Assembly: GCF_000382045.1 (NCBI RefSeq)
Contig: NZ_KB907450.1
Location: 1,068,204-1,132,203 of the forward strand
Length of the DNA: 64,000 nucleotides
Reading direction: 5' to 3'
From: Variovorax atrisoli 110B
GTDB taxonomy: Bacteria; Pseudomonadota; Gammaproteobacteria; Burkholderiales; Burkholderiaceae_C
In this document: piece by piece, positions 7,741-16,544 of the stretch
Layout: every line of letters begins with the position of its first letter
How positions within the stretch are numbered: position 1 is the stretch's first letter
The notes under the pieces: generated by a model
Databases searched by the model: none
What the model saw: the letters and a program-made list of their open reading frames with translations, nothing else
What the model was told of the DNA's origin: nothing
Made by a program: the position numbers and the translations under genes

Positions 7741-8697
7741 TCAGGCTGCAGCCCGTGCAGCTTCGGCCGCACGCACGGCCGGCGCCGTCAGGTCCACGCT
7801 CTTCCTGCCGTCCACGCCATACGGCACGTCGCCCGCGATCGTCACGCGACGCACCACGCGGTGCTGGTCGCCGTAGTCGTTGATCGCGTAGTGCTGCGTC
7901 GCCCGGTTGTCCCAGATGGCGACGTCGCCCTGGGCCCAGCGCCAGCGCACCGTGTTCTCCAGGCGGTGCACGTGACTCTGGAGCACGCTCAGCAGGTGGG
8001 CGGAATCATGCGTGGAGTGCCCGGCCAGCCGCTTCACGAAATGGCCAAGCACGAGGCTGCGTTCGCCGGTCTCGGGGTGCACGCGCACCACGGGATGCTC
8101 GGCTTCGAGCAGGCGGCGGGTGAACACATCGCGATATCGCTTCGTGCCCTCCTCGTCCAGATCAGCCGGCGAGCGCGCGGCGGCGTAGTCGTAGTCGTTG
8201 CCGTGGATGGCGCGCAGCCGATCAGCCAGCGCCTTCAGGTCGTCGGGCAGGCTCTCGTAGGCCGCCACCGTGTTGGCCCAGACCGTATCGCCGCCATAGG
8301 CCGGGATCACCACCGCCCTCAGGATCGACACCTGCGGATAGGCGACCTCGAAGGTCACATCGGTATGCCACGAATTGGCGCGGCCGCCGTGGCGGGAATC
8401 GAGCTCAAGCAGTTGGGTGCCGTCCTTGGAAGGCACGGTCGGGTGCGGCACCAGCTCGCCCCACAGACGACCGATGGCCTCATGCTGGGCATCGTCGAGA
8501 TGCTGCTGGCCACGGAAGAAGAGCACCTTGTGCTTCAGCAGCGCTGCCTTGATGGCGCCGAACACCTCGGGCTGCAGCGCGCCCGAGAGACGCACGCCGC
8601 GCACCTCGGCGCCGATGTGGCCGGCCTGTCGGACGATGTCGAGTTCGTGCGGATGCGCGGCTTGCGCGGGAGTTGCGGAAGAAAGAATGGCGCTCAT
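7741..8697 (-). CDS. TauD/TfdA-family Fe(II)/2-oxoglutarate dioxygenase
   Basis: A 318-aa dioxygenase. The iron ligands are visible as H111-x-D113 in SWHTDVTF and a distal His in the WDNRATQHYAINDYG / HRVVRRVT region, with the 2-oxoglutarate-binding Arg near the C-terminus. These enzymes hydroxylate taurine, alkylsulfonates or alkylsulfate esters next to sulfur to release sulfite or sulfate; this one is close to the alkylsulfatase/taurine branch but the exact substrate is unclear. ATG at 8695-8697 is preceded by AGGACC; the longer frame to 8817 lacks a good ribosome site. It lies upstream of the encapsulin genes on the same strand, 159 bp away, so shared control is plausible. Confidence 0.85.
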   Translation of the reverse strand: MSAILSSATPAQAAHPHELDIVRQAGHIGAEVRGVRLSGALQPEVFGAIKAALLKHKVLFFRGQQHLDDAQHEAIGRLWGELVPHPTVPSKDGTQLLELDSRHGGRANSWHTDVTFEVAYPQVSILRAVVIPAYGGDTVWANTVAAYESLPDDLKALADRLRAIHGNDYDYAAARSPADLDEEGTKRYRDVFTRRLLEAEHPVVRVHPETGERSLVLGHFVKRLAGHSTHDSAHLLSVLQSHVHRLENTVRWRWAQGDVAIWDNRATQHYAINDYGDQHRVVRRVTIAGDVPYGVDGRKSVDLTAPAVRAAEAARAAA

Positions 8698-8766
8698 CGC
8701 AGGTCCTTTTTCGGGGGATCCGGAAGATTCTGCGAGGCGCCTGGCGGGGGTGGAAGGAAGGTGTTT

Positions 8767-8781
8767 GCAGTTTCTAATGCG
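8767..8781. promoter_or_regulatory. Candidate sulfur-regulator half site upstream of the dioxygenase
   Basis: CAGTTTCTAAT occurs in the 169-bp gap before the dioxygenase start and matches a right half site found upstream of the sulfate-binding protein gene. The rest of the gap holds the terminator of the next gene pair and nothing else that I recognise. One half site alone is weak evidence. Confidence 0.25.
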
Positions 8782-8814
8782 TGAGGTGACTAAGGGGCGT
8801 CGATGAGGAGTCGG

Positions 8815-8840
8815 CAAAAGATAACCCGCCGTGGCGGGTT
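8815..8840 (-). terminator. Rho-independent terminator after the amidase/secreted-protein pair
   Basis: AACCCGCC (8823-8830) pairs with GGCGGGTT (8833-8840). Read on the minus strand the stem is followed by ATCTTTT, giving a short U-rich tail. It lies 27-52 bp past the stop of the minus-strand gene ending at 8867 and closes that two-gene unit. A similar hairpin follows the second copy of the module. Confidence 0.75.
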
Positions 8841-8866
8841 GTCGAGGTAGGCGACTGGTCGGTATG

Positions 8867-9430
8867 TCAGGGCTTGTCGCGCTGGTCTCGCACCCAATTC
8901 AAGCGACGCTCCGCTTCGACTTCGGATATCCGTCCCTCCGCAACCAGCCTCTTGAGCCTTCGCTCGTCTGCACGGTTCAGCGCATCCTTCAGAAGCGCCA
9001 TCTTGCGTTGCCTGCACGGGTCACACTCGTAGAAACTCGGTGGACTCGTTGTTGGCTTCATCCCGGCATCGAATTCGCCGGCGCTGATTCGGCCTGTCGG
9101 CTCGATGCCCATTGCGAGGATTTTTCCGCTCTTGAACGTGACGAGTGCTTTTCCTTCACACCCTGTGGTGTCCGTGTTTTCCGGGTCGTAGGATTTCCAC
9201 GAAATTCTGCGCATGTACCGCAATGCGTAGAAAACATCCTCTTCTGTAAGAACAACGTCGTCGCAGTCCAGAAAGTCCTTGTTCTCCCATGCGCTTCGAT
9301 GCGAAGGGTGCGTGATTTCCACTTTTTGCACATAAGTGACTGGATAGCGCCCGTCGGCGGCATATGCGGGCGATGCGGCTGCCGCCGCAGCCAACGCAGA
9401 GACGGCTATTGAGTACTTGGTCTTGATCAT
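8867..9430 (-). CDS. Secreted four-cysteine protein, partner of amidase (copy 1)
   Basis: A 187-aa protein of no family I recognise. It has a Sec signal peptide (hydrophobic residues 8-22, cleavage probably after AYA at 24), so it is periplasmic. The mature part has four Cys (in LDCDD, TTGC, and YECDPCR), an ILAMGIEPTGRI core and a charged helical C-terminus rich in Arg/Lys/Glu. ATG at 9428-9430 overlaps the amidase TGA as ATGA, so the two are made together. It is closely similar to the protein at 39264-39815, which sits in the same position after another amidase; only the signal peptides differ strongly. An immunity protein against the amidase is the leading idea, by inference only. Confidence 0.75.
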   Translation of the reverse strand: MIKTKYSIAVSALAAAAAASPAYAADGRYPVTYVQKVEITHPSHRSAWENKDFLDCDDVVLTEEDVFYALRYMRRISWKSYDPENTDTTGCEGKALVTFKSGKILAMGIEPTGRISAGEFDAGMKPTTSPPSFYECDPCRQRKMALLKDALNRADERRLKRLVAEGRISEVEAERRLNWVRDQRDKP

Positions 9431-10092
9431 GGTTTGGCAGTGGGTAGAGACCAATTCGCGCCTTGCGCCTCCGTGAGATTCTTCCTGCTGACCTCAGGAT
9501 GGCGGAACACTTCATCCTGTGCGACCTGCATAGACCCTTGAAGTGCGTTGACAAGCCACGAGAGGGATTGATTCTGAGCCGCGGTCGGCGTTTCGAATAT
9601 GCCGTACTTGCCTCGTATCTTGTCGAGCGACCATTTAGCCTCCTCGCCGATGGCTTTGAACCCGGCTGGCAGCTTGGCTCTTCCGACCAGCTCGATTCCT
9701 ATCGCCTCCATATTGCTCGGATATCGATCGGCAGGCGCCTTGAGCATTTCAATGCGATGCATCTCGGCTGCGCCCACCTTTGCAGGGAAATCTCGCGGCT
9801 TGCATCTTTGGATCGCCAGACATCTTGCCTGCAACGGCCCCACATGATTCGTCCTCTGATAAATCGCCGCCGTCTGATAGATCGTCCCATCCTTGTCGAT
9901 GAGAAAGTGCGCCCCGTTTGCCTTCGGCCGCTTGTAGCTGTTCAACGAAGACGCCGAAGTGTCGGCGTCCGTCTGGTGAACGACGATGCCGGTGATCGCC
10001 CCGGTCCTCTTCCCTCGTTCGATCTTCGGACTGCGTGCATGCCTCACCCGCGCGTGACTGATCATTCCATGTTCGTCAATCTCAACGAGCAT
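9427..10092 (-). CDS. N-acetylmuramoyl-L-alanine amidase-like protein (copy 1)
   Basis: A 221-aa Amidase_2/PGRP-fold protein that would cut the bond between muramic acid and the stem peptide of peptidoglycan. Probable zinc ligands are His39 (VVHQTD), His62 (AHFLIDKDG) and His198 (VFRHPEV). No signal peptide is present, so it is made in the cytoplasm and needs a dedicated route, such as type VI secretion or lysis, to reach its target. A GGGAGG ribosome site precedes the ATG at 10090-10092. Its downstream partner is exported. It is about 79% identical (ungapped hand alignment) to the protein at 38602-39267. No phage genes are nearby, so a stand-alone endolysin is less likely. Confidence 0.85.
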   Translation of the reverse strand: MLVEIDEHGMISHARVRHARSPKIERGKRTGAITGIVVHQTDADTSASSLNSYKRPKANGAHFLIDKDGTIYQTAAIYQRTNHVGPLQARCLAIQRCKPRDFPAKVGAAEMHRIEMLKAPADRYPSNMEAIGIELVGRAKLPAGFKAIGEEAKWSLDKIRGKYGIFETPTAAQNQSLSWLVNALQGSMQVAQDEVFRHPEVSRKNLTEAQGANWSLPTAKP

Positions 10093-10129
10093 GCGGTTCC
10101 TCCCTGAAGTGTCTGTTTGAATGCGATGA

Positions 10130-10171
10130 CGAAGTCGTGGTCACCGCATCGATGTGCGGATCACGACTTCG
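10130..10171. promoter_or_regulatory. Long stem-loop in the leader of amidase copy 1
   Basis: CGAAGTCGTG at 10130-10139 pairs with CACGACTTCG at 10162-10171, and within it CCGCA (10145-10149) pairs with TGCGG (10155-10159). The resulting 42-base hairpin lies about 40 bp upstream of the amidase start. It has no U-tract, so it is not a simple terminator. The second amidase copy has no matching hairpin. The 258-bp gap from 10093 to 10351 otherwise holds only the molbindin terminator. Confidence 0.55.
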
Positions 10172-10298
10172 CGGCGCATGCTAGGGCGACGACTTCAAGG
10201 AAGATTCAGGCCACTGAAAGATCGGGGCGATTCCAGCAATTCAGCACGGTCGATGAACTCGCGGCCTGTAAACCGCTGAAAACTCACCCCCACAAACG

Positions 10299-10328
10299 AA
10301 AAAACCCGGCGCCGTCACAGCGCCGGGT
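10299..10328 (-). terminator. Rho-independent terminator of the sulfur operon
   Basis: ACCCGGCGC (10304-10312) pairs with GCGCCGGGT (10320-10328). Read on the minus strand the 9-bp GC-rich stem is followed directly by TTTTTTCG, a textbook intrinsic terminator. It lies 24 bp past the molbindin stop codon and ends the minus-strand operon that starts at 20504. Confidence 0.93.
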
Positions 10329-10351
10329 CGTCGCGGATGCCCGAGGGTCCG

Positions 10352-10567
10352 TCAGAGCTTCGCGATCGAGACCTCGGTCGACTTCACGAGAGCGACCACG
10401 TCGGAGCCCACCTTCAGCTGCAGCTCGTCGACCGAGCGCGTAGTGATGACCGAGGTGACGATGCCCCAGGCGGTTTCGACGTCGACTTCGGAGACGACGT
10501 CGCCGCGGATGATCTCGCGGACCTTGCCCTTGAACTGGTTGCGGACGTTGATGGCTTGGATGGACAT
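10352..10567 (-). CDS. Molbindin (Mop-type molybdopterin/oxyanion-binding protein)
   Basis: A 71-aa single Mop/TOBE domain protein, the usual size for a molbindin. It starts MSIQAINVRNQFKGKV and contains VVSEVDVETAWG and TRSVDEL, matching the Mop pattern. Such proteins assemble into hexamers that bind molybdate or related oxyanions in the cytoplasm. ATG at 10565-10567 follows an AAAGAGAA ribosome site; an upstream start at 10615 adds only atypical residues. As last gene of the sulfonate/sulfate operon it may buffer oxyanions that enter with sulfate, since molybdate and sulfate compete; this is inference. Confidence 0.9.
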   Translation of the reverse strand: MSIQAINVRNQFKGKVREIIRGDVVSEVDVETAWGIVTSVITTRSVDELQLKVGSDVVALVKSTEVSIAKL

Positions 10568-10627
10568 GATGGGTTCTCTTTCAGGTTGATTGGGGAATTC
10601 GTTGAGGAAAAGCACGGCGAACGGCGC

Positions 10628-11224
10628 TCAGACGATCTCGGCCACGTCGTCGAACGCAAGCCGGGGGCCGCGCTCGAAGGTGCCTGCGTGGTCGGCCACG
10701 CCCAGGTTGACGAGGAAGTTCGCGCGGTAGCGGCCGTCCGGGAAGAAGGCCTTGTCGACCAGGTCGGCGTTGAAGCCCGACTGGGGGCCCGCGTCGAGCC
10801 CGAGCGCACGTGCGGCCAGGATCAGGTAGGCGCCCTGCAGGCTGCTGTTGCGGAACGCCGTGGCCTGCGCAGCCTCGGCGCTCTTCTCGAAGAGCGGCTT
10901 GGCGTCATAGGCCGGAAACTGGCTAGGCAGGTGCTCGTAGAAGCGCGTGTCCTGCGCCACGATCACAGTGACGCCTGCGGCCAGCGTCTGCGCGGTGTTG
11001 CCCGCCGACACGGCCGGCTTCAGTTTCGCCTTGGCCTCCTCGCTGCGCACGAACACGTAGCGCGCCGGCTGGGCGTTGAAGGCGGTCGGGCCCCACTTGA
11101 GCAGGTCGTAGAGCTTGTGGATGATTTCGTCGGTCACCGGCACGGGCTTGAACGCGTGCACGGTGCGGGCCTTGCGGAACAGCTGGTCCAGCGCGGCTTC
11201 GGGGATTGATTGCAGTGTGGTCAT
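10628..11224 (-). CDS. RutE-like nitroreductase family protein
   Basis: A 198-aa FMN enzyme of the malonic-semialdehyde reductase RutE / HadB branch. Diagnostic stretches are [13 protein letters not shown] (residues ~43-55), [35 protein letters not shown] and GFNADLVD, which follow E. coli RutE almost segment by segment. The family reduces small aldehydes or nitro compounds with NAD(P)H. In this operon, downstream of the sulfonate monooxygenase, it may reduce aldehydes released by desulfonation, since SsuD makes one aldehyde per sulfonate; this is inference. It starts 22 bp after the O-acetylhomoserine sulfhydrylase gene ends, so the two are co-transcribed. Confidence 0.85.
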   Translation of the reverse strand: MTTLQSIPEAALDQLFRKARTVHAFKPVPVTDEIIHKLYDLLKWGPTAFNAQPARYVFVRSEEAKAKLKPAVSAGNTAQTLAAGVTVIVAQDTRFYEHLPSQFPAYDAKPLFEKSAEAAQATAFRNSSLQGAYLILAARALGLDAGPQSGFNADLVDKAFFPDGRYRANFLVNLGVADHAGTFERGPRLAFDDVAEIV

Positions 11225-11246
11225 GGCTTCAAGAGAAGGCTTTGGT

Positions 11247-12536
11247 TCAATTCGATGCCGCCGCCAGCGCCTGGTCGAGGTCGGCCAGCAGGTCGTCGAT
11301 GTGCTCGATGCCGACCGACAGGCGCACCGTGTCCTCGGTCACGCCGGCGCGGGCCAGCTCCTCGGGCGAAAGCTGCCTGTGCGTGGTCGATGCCGGATGC
11401 GTTGCCAGCGAGCGCACGTCGCCGATGTTCACGAGGCGCGTGAAGAGCTTCAGCGCATCGAGGAACCTGGCGCCGCCCTCGCGGCCGCTGCCGATGCCGA
11501 AGGTCAGCACGCCGCTGGCCTTGCCGCCCAGGTATTTCTTCGCGAGCGCGTGGTCGGGGTGGTCTTCGAGTGCTGCGTAGTTGACCCACTTCACCGCCTT
11601 GTGCGTCTTCAGGTGCTGCGCGACGCGCAGTGCGTTGTCGCTGATGCGGTCGACGCGCAGCGCGAGCGTCTCGATGCCCTGCAGGATCTGGAAGGCGTTG
11701 AACGGCGAGATGGCCGCACCCGTGTTGCGCAGCGGCACCACGCGTGCGCGGCCGATGTAGGCGGCCGGGCCCAGCGCCTCGGTGTAGACCACGCCGTGGT
11801 AGCTCACGTCGGGCTCGTTCAGGCGCTTGAAGCGCTGCTTGTGCTCGGCCCACGGGAACTTGCCCGAGTCGACGATCGCGCCGCCGATACTGGTGCCGTG
11901 GCCGCCCAGGTACTTGGTGAGCGAGTGCACCACGATGTCGGCGCCGTGCTCGATGGGCCGGCTCAGGTACGGCGAAGGCACCGTGTTGTCGACGATCAGC
12001 GGCACGCCGTTGCGGTGCGCGATCTCGGCGATGGCCGCGATGTCGGTCACGTTGCCCGCGGGGTTGCCCAGCGACTCGACGAACACCGCCTTGGTCCGCT
12101 CGTCGAACAGCTTTTCGAAGCTGGACGGGTCGCGATGGTCCGCGAAGCGCGTGGTGATGCCGAACTGCGGCAGCGTGTGGGCGAACAGGTTGTAGGTGCC
12201 GCCGTAGAGCGCCGTGCTGCTGATGATGTTGTCGCCGGCCTCGGCGATGGTCTGGATTGCGTAGGTCACGGCCGCCTGCCCCGAGGCCAGCGCGAGCGCG
12301 GCGATGCCGCCTTCGAGCGCCGCCACGCGCTGCTCCAGCACGTCCTGCGTCGGGTTGTTGATGCGGGTGTAGATGTTGCCCGGCACCTTCAGGTCGAACA
12401 GGTCGGCACCGTGCTGGGCGCTGTCGAAGGCGTAGGCCACCGTCTGGTAGATGGGCGGTGCCACGGCGCGGGTGGTCGGGTCGGGCGAATAGCCGGCGTG
12501 GACCGACAGGGTTTCGAATTTCCAGTTCTGCGACAT
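11247..12536 (-). CDS. metY: O-acetylhomoserine sulfhydrylase
   Basis: A 429-aa Cys/Met-metabolism PLP enzyme. The PLP lysine is in HSLTKYLGG, with YTRINNPTQ and the catalytic-loop [10 protein letters not shown] upstream. The length and the inserted YHGVVY / RFLDALKLF segments match O-acetylhomoserine aminocarboxypropyltransferase (MetY) rather than the shorter MetB/MetC. It joins sulfide to O-acetylhomoserine to make homocysteine in the cytoplasm. Its place after the sulfonate genes makes a direct path from released sulfite, after reduction, to methionine. A copy of the ~95-bp repeat separates it from ssuB upstream. Confidence 0.94.
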   Translation of the reverse strand: MSQNWKFETLSVHAGYSPDPTTRAVAPPIYQTVAYAFDSAQHGADLFDLKVPGNIYTRINNPTQDVLEQRVAALEGGIAALALASGQAAVTYAIQTIAEAGDNIISSTALYGGTYNLFAHTLPQFGITTRFADHRDPSSFEKLFDERTKAVFVESLGNPAGNVTDIAAIAEIAHRNGVPLIVDNTVPSPYLSRPIEHGADIVVHSLTKYLGGHGTSIGGAIVDSGKFPWAEHKQRFKRLNEPDVSYHGVVYTEALGPAAYIGRARVVPLRNTGAAISPFNAFQILQGIETLALRVDRISDNALRVAQHLKTHKAVKWVNYAALEDHPDHALAKKYLGGKASGVLTFGIGSGREGGARFLDALKLFTRLVNIGDVRSLATHPASTTHRQLSPEELARAGVTEDTVRLSVGIEHIDDLLADLDQALAAASN

Positions 12537-12588
12537 GCGGAATACCTTTCAGGGTTGAAGGAAAGAACGGGCCGGCGGATTCATTCAG

Positions 12589-12676
12589 GAATACCGCGGA
12601 ACCGGCTCTGCCGGGCCGCTGGTATTGCCCCCGGCGAGGGGGTTGGCGGCCACACGAAGTGGGCAAGCCTGGGGGT
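12589..12676 (-). repeat. Intercistronic structured repeat, copy 1
   Basis: The element lies between the ssuB stop (12682) and the metY start. In the gene direction it begins CCCCCAGGC and ends GGTTCCGCGGTATTCC. The GCGGCCCGGC...GCCGG...CCGC stem and a CCCC...GGGGG stem are preserved. It is one of seven copies in the window (also at 18636, 19391, 20989, 46583, 47624 and 55327). Confidence 0.85.
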
Positions 12677-12681
12677 GGACA

Positions 12682-13524
12682 TCAAATTGCCCAGCGCAAT
12701 GCATGCGCCGGGGTTGCGAGCCAGCTGGCGTCGGTGCTCTCGGCTTCGGTCTCTTCGGACTTCTGCAGCACCCTGTCGAGGATTCGTTTTTCGATCGCGG
12801 CGAATGCCGGGTCGCCCTGCGAGCGCGGACGGGCCAGCGCGATGTTCTCGTCGAGCGCGATGCGGCCGTCCTCGATCAGGATCACGCGGTCGGCCAGCGC
12901 AACGGCTTCCTGCACGTCGTGCGTCACCAGCAGTGCGGTGAAGCGGTGGCGCTGCCAGAGGTTCTCGATGAGGCGGTGCATCTCGATGCGCGTGAGCGCA
13001 TCGAGCGCGCCCAGCGGCTCGTCGAGCAGCAGCAGGCGCGGGTGGTGCACCAGCGCGCGCGCCAGGGCCACGCGCTGGCGCTGGCCGCCCGACAGGCGAG
13101 CCGGCCATTCGTTCTCGCGATCGGCCAGGCCGACCTGCGCCAGCACTTCCTTGCCGCGCGCCTTGGCGTCGTTGGGCAGGCCCAGCGTCACGTTGTCGAG
13201 CACGCGCCGCCACGGCAGGAGGCGCGCCTCCTGGAACATGATGCGCGTGTCGTCGTGCAGGCCGTTCACGGCCTTGCCGTCGGTGTAAAGCCCGCCGGAG
13301 CTCGGCTCCTCCAGGCCCGCGATGAGCCGCAGCAGCGTGCTCTTGCCGCAGCCGCTGCGCCCGACGATGGCGATGAACTGGCCCGGCTCGATGGTCAGGC
13401 GGGTGTTGCGCAGCACCTCGCGCGCGCCGTAGCGCTTGTGCAGGTTGCGCGCCTCCAGGCGCACGCCGCCGGCGATGGCTTGCGGCTGGGGCCGGGTCTG
13501 GATGTCTTTCAGGACTGCACTCAT
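12682..13524 (-). CDS. ssuB: Aliphatic sulfonate ABC transporter ATP-binding protein
   Basis: A 280-aa ABC ATPase. Walker [11 protein letters not shown]-loop FQEARLLPW, signature LSGGQRQRV, Walker [13 protein letters not shown] and the switch VTHD are all present. The [13 protein letters not shown]-loop is characteristic of the nitrate/sulfonate/taurine family. It energises the permease SsuC (14514-15362). The ATG at 13522-13524 lies 7 bp after the ssuA stop; a longer upstream frame overlaps ssuA and is rejected. About 40 C-terminal residues beyond the ABC core ([19 protein letters not shown]) are charged and poorly conserved in style. Confidence 0.94.
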   Translation of the reverse strand: MSAVLKDIQTRPQPQAIAGGVRLEARNLHKRYGAREVLRNTRLTIEPGQFIAIVGRSGCGKSTLLRLIAGLEEPSSGGLYTDGKAVNGLHDDTRIMFQEARLLPWRRVLDNVTLGLPNDAKARGKEVLAQVGLADRENEWPARLSGGQRQRVALARALVHHPRLLLLDEPLGALDALTRIEMHRLIENLWQRHRFTALLVTHDVQEAVALADRVILIEDGRIALDENIALARPRSQGDPAFAAIEKRILDRVLQKSEETEAESTDASWLATPAHALRWAI

Positions 13525-13531
13525 GATGTCT

Positions 13532-14503
13532 TCAGGCTCCTGGCTTGAACAGCGCCACGTTGAGCGCATCGATCTTTCTGGGAAGCAGCTTCTCGGCAAG
13601 GAAGGCATCGGCGATGCGCTGCTGCTCGCCCAGCCCCTCGGGCACCACCGGCCGCACCGCGTAGCTGCGGCGCGCGTTGGCCTGCTCGATGGTCGCGGCG
13701 TCCAGGCCCCACACGGGAGACAGCAGCGCGGCCGCCTCCTTCGGGTTCTGCTTGACCCACTTGCCGGTCTTCTCGAGCTCGGCGTAGACCACGCGCAGCA
13801 CGTCCGGCCGCGCCTTCGCGAACTTGCTGCTCGCGAGGTAGTAGCGCTGGTACGAGGCGATGCCCGCGCCGTCGGCAAGCACGCGCACCTTCGACTGGCG
13901 CTGGGCAGCGGCGAGGAACGGGTCCCACACCACCCAGGCGTCGATCGCGCCCTTCTCGAAGGCTGCACGGCCGTCGGCGGGCGTGAGGTAGGCGGGCTCG
14001 ATGTCCCTGAACGAGAGGCCGGCCTTGTCGAGCGCGGCGATCAGCAGGTAGTGCGCGCCGGCCGCCTTCGCGAAGCCGACCTTCTTTCCTTTCAGGTCGG
14101 CCACGGTCCTGATTGGCGAATCCTCGCGCACGACGATGGCCTGCGCCGAGGGCGACGGCGCCTCCTGCGCGAGGAAGGTCAGGTCGGCGCCGGCCGCCTG
14201 GGCGAACACGGGCACGGTGTCAGCCACGTCGGCGCTGATGTCGAGGTTGTCGAGGTTCAGCGCCTCCAGCAGCGGCAGGCCGCTGGTGAACTCGTGCCAG
14301 CTGAGCGTGACGTTCAGCGGTGCGAGCTGCTTCTCGAGCACACCCTGCGCCTTCAGCACGGCGATGAGCGTCGACGACTTCTGGTAGCCCAGGCGCACCG
14401 TGGCGGCCCGGCTGGCCACACCCTGGGCGAACACTGCGCCCGAGCCGAGTGCGGCGAGCGTGGCGATGGCCGTGCGGCGGGAGATCGATGGATGCCGTGT
14501 CAT
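13532..14503 (-). CDS. ssuA: Aliphatic sulfonate substrate-binding protein (paralogue 1)
   Basis: A 323-aa periplasmic binding protein of the SsuA family. The N-terminus carries [10 protein letters not shown], a twin-arginine-like export signal, with cleavage near AVFA at ~26. Family marks are [14 protein letters not shown]-type [21 protein letters not shown] and [13 protein letters not shown]. It captures sulfonates for SsuBC. It is the paralogue placed next to ssuB and ssuC. Against the two others (16541-17503 and 17537-18562) its [10 protein letters not shown] differs from their [10 protein letters not shown] / [10 protein letters not shown], suggesting a different ligand. Confidence 0.9.
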   Translation of the reverse strand: MTRHPSISRRTAIATLAALGSGAVFAQGVASRAATVRLGYQKSSTLIAVLKAQGVLEKQLAPLNVTLSWHEFTSGLPLLEALNLDNLDISADVADTVPVFAQAAGADLTFLAQEAPSPSAQAIVVREDSPIRTVADLKGKKVGFAKAAGAHYLLIAALDKAGLSFRDIEPAYLTPADGRAAFEKGAIDAWVVWDPFLAAAQRQSKVRVLADGAGIASYQRYYLASSKFAKARPDVLRVVYAELEKTGKWVKQNPKEAAALLSPVWGLDAATIEQANARRSYAVRPVVPEGLGEQQRIADAFLAEKLLPRKIDALNVALFKPGA

Positions 14504-14513
14504 GTCCCTGCCC

Positions 14514-15362
14514 TCACTTCGCCTTCTTCTGGTAGCCGGGGTGCCAGCGCAGCCACCATTGCTCCAGGCCGCGCGCGAACAGGTCGGCCAGCTTGCCCAG
14601 CAGTGCGTACAGCAGGATGCCCACCAGCACGATGTCGGTCTGCAGGAACTCGCGGGCGTTCATCGTGAGGTAGCCGATGCCGGCCTGCGCCGAGATGGTC
14701 TCGGCCACGATCAGGATCACCCACATCAGCCCCAGCGAGAAACGCAGGCCCACCAGGATCGACGACAGCGCGCCCGGCAGGATCACCTCGCGGTAGAGCT
14801 GCCAGCGCGAGAGCCCGTAGGTGCGGCCCATCTCGATGAGCTGCGGATCGACGTTGCGGATGCCGTGGAAAGTGTTCAGGTAAATCGGGAAGAACACCGA
14901 CACCGAGATCAGGAACAGCTTGGCCGACTCGTCTATGCCGAACCACAGGATCACCAACGGGATCAGCGCCAGCGCCGGGATGTTGCGCACCATCTGGATG
15001 GTGGAGTCGAGCAGCGTCTCGAAGAACTTCACCGACCCGGTGAGCAGGCCCAGAGCCAGCCCTGCACCGCCGCCGATGGCCAACCCCAGCAGAGCGCGGC
15101 CCGCGCTGACCTTCACGTGCGTCCACAGCTCGCCGGACACCGTGAGGTTCCACGCAGCCTTCACCACGTCGATGGGCGCCGGCAGCACGCGCGTGCTGAG
15201 CCAGCCCAGCGACGAGGCGATCTGCCAGAAGACGATGAGCCCCACCGGCACCAGCCATGGCACCAGCCGCTTCGCGACGTTGACCGCGAAGGACTTGAAC
15301 GCGCTGCCGCCCGCCTCCTCGGCCGGCACGACCGCCGGCAGTTCCTGAACCTGTTCAGTCAT
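14514..15362 (-). CDS. ssuC: Aliphatic sulfonate ABC transporter permease
   Basis: A 282-aa inner-membrane permease with about six membrane segments (first at residues ~33-50). The EAA coupling loop is at EMGRTYGLSRWQLYREVILPGAL. WFGIDESAKLFLI and the GLMWVILIVAETI segment are typical of the SsuC/TauC/NrtB group. It forms the channel for sulfonates bound by the SsuA paralogues. It starts 9 bp downstream of ssuD and ends 10 bp before ssuA paralogue 1, in a tightly packed operon. Confidence 0.94.
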   Translation of the reverse strand: MTEQVQELPAVVPAEEAGGSAFKSFAVNVAKRLVPWLVPVGLIVFWQIASSLGWLSTRVLPAPIDVVKAAWNLTVSGELWTHVKVSAGRALLGLAIGGGAGLALGLLTGSVKFFETLLDSTIQMVRNIPALALIPLVILWFGIDESAKLFLISVSVFFPIYLNTFHGIRNVDPQLIEMGRTYGLSRWQLYREVILPGALSSILVGLRFSLGLMWVILIVAETISAQAGIGYLTMNAREFLQTDIVLVGILLYALLGKLADLFARGLEQWWLRWHPGYQKKAK

Positions 15363-15371
15363 GGCGATCCT

Positions 15372-16544
15372 TCAACTTTGCGAGACAAGGCGCGACGGCG
15401 CGTCCAGATTGGCGACGACTTCGCCGAAGGGCCCGCTCAGCGAGCCGCCGGCCAGCTGCGTCTTCGCCTTGCGCGACAGCAGCGGGAACACCAGCTCGGC
15501 GAAGCGGTAGGCCTCTTCGAGATGCGGGTAGCCCGACAGGATGAACTTGTCGAGGCCCAGGGCCGCGTATTCCTCGATGCGCGCAGCGACCGTCTTCGGG
15601 TCGCCCACCAGCGCAGTGCCGGCACCGCCACGCACCAGGCCCACGCCGGCCCACAGGTTCGGCGCGATTTCCAGATCGGCGCGCGTGCGCTTGGCACCGC
15701 CCGCATGCAGCGCGGCCATGCGGCGCTGCCCTTCGGAATCCATGCGCGCGAAGGCGGCCTGGGCGCGGATCACGGTCTCGTCGTCCACGCGGCTGATGAG
15801 TTCCTCGGCGGCCTTCCAGGCGGCATCTTCCGTCTCGCGCACGATCACGTGCAGCCGGATGCCGAACTCGACCTTCCGCCCGTTGCGCTCGGCGCGCGCC
15901 CGGACGTCGGCGATCTTCTTCGCCACCTCGGCGGGCGGCTCGCCCCAGGTCAGGTAGGCGTCGACCTGCTCCGCCGCCAGCTCATGCGCAGGCGCCGAAG
16001 AGCCGCCGAACCACACCGGCGGATACGGCTTCTGCACCGGCGGGTAGAGCAGCTTCGCGCCCTTCACGCTCAGGTGCTTGCCGTCGTAGTCAAAAGACTG
16101 CCCGTCATGGCTGCGCGCGATGATCTCGCGCCAGATGCGGATGAACTCGGCCGACTGCTCGTAGCGCGATGCGTGGTCCAGATACACGCCGTCGCCTTCG
16201 AGCTCCGCCTGGTCGCCGCCCGTCACCAGGTTCACCAGCAGCCGCCCGCCCGAGAGCCGGTCGAAGGTCGCGGCCATGCGCGCCGCGAGGCTGGGCTGGT
16301 GCAGCCCGGGGCGCACCGCCACCAGGAACTTGAGCTTCCTGGTCGCGCCGATCAGGCTGGAGGCGATGACCCACGGGTCTTCGCAGGAGCGGCCCGTCGG
16401 GATCAGCACGCCCTCGTAGCCGAGGTTGTCGGCCGCGCCGGCAATCTGCTGCAGGTAGGCCAGGTCGATGGGGCGGGCGCCCTCGCTGGTGCCGAGATAG
16501 CGGCTGTCGCCGTGCGTGGGGAGGAACCAGAAGATCTGCATCAT
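15372..16544 (-). CDS. ssuD: FMNH2-dependent alkanesulfonate monooxygenase
   Basis: A 390-aa luciferase-fold monooxygenase. It uses FMNH2 from SsuE to cut C-S bonds of alkanesulfonates, giving sulfite and an aldehyde. Cys54 in TGRSCEDPW sits where E. coli SsuD has its conserved Cys54. [23 protein letters not shown] and the flexible-loop region near [12 protein letters not shown] are all present. The first of two adjacent Met codons (16542-16544) overlaps the previous gene's TGA as ATGA and is taken as the start. The C-terminal ~20 residues ([19 protein letters not shown]) match the usual SsuD end. Confidence 0.95.
   Translation of the reverse strand: MMQIFWFLPTHGDSRYLGTSEGARPIDLAYLQQIAGAADNLGYEGVLIPTGRSCEDPWVIASSLIGATRKLKFLVAVRPGLHQPSLAARMAATFDRLSGGRLLVNLVTGGDQAELEGDGVYLDHASRYEQSAEFIRIWREIIARSHDGQSFDYDGKHLSVKGAKLLYPPVQKPYPPVWFGGSSAPAHELAAEQVDAYLTWGEPPAEVAKKIADVRARAERNGRKVEFGIRLHVIVRETEDAAWKAAEELISRVDDETVIRAQAAFARMDSEGQRRMAALHAGGAKRTRADLEIAPNLWAGVGLVRGGAGTALVGDPKTVAARIEEYAALGLDKFILSGYPHLEEAYRFAELVFPLLSRKAKTQLAGGSLSGPFGEVVANLDAPSRLVSQS

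Noticed and set aside
8867..10092. Prophage lysis cassette
   Set aside because: No holin, spanin or structural phage genes on either side of either copy; neighbours are ordinary metabolic genes.
12589..12676. The ~95-bp repeats as insertion sequences or integron attC sites
   Set aside because: No transposase or integrase, no target duplications, too short for IS, and they lack the attC core-site layout.
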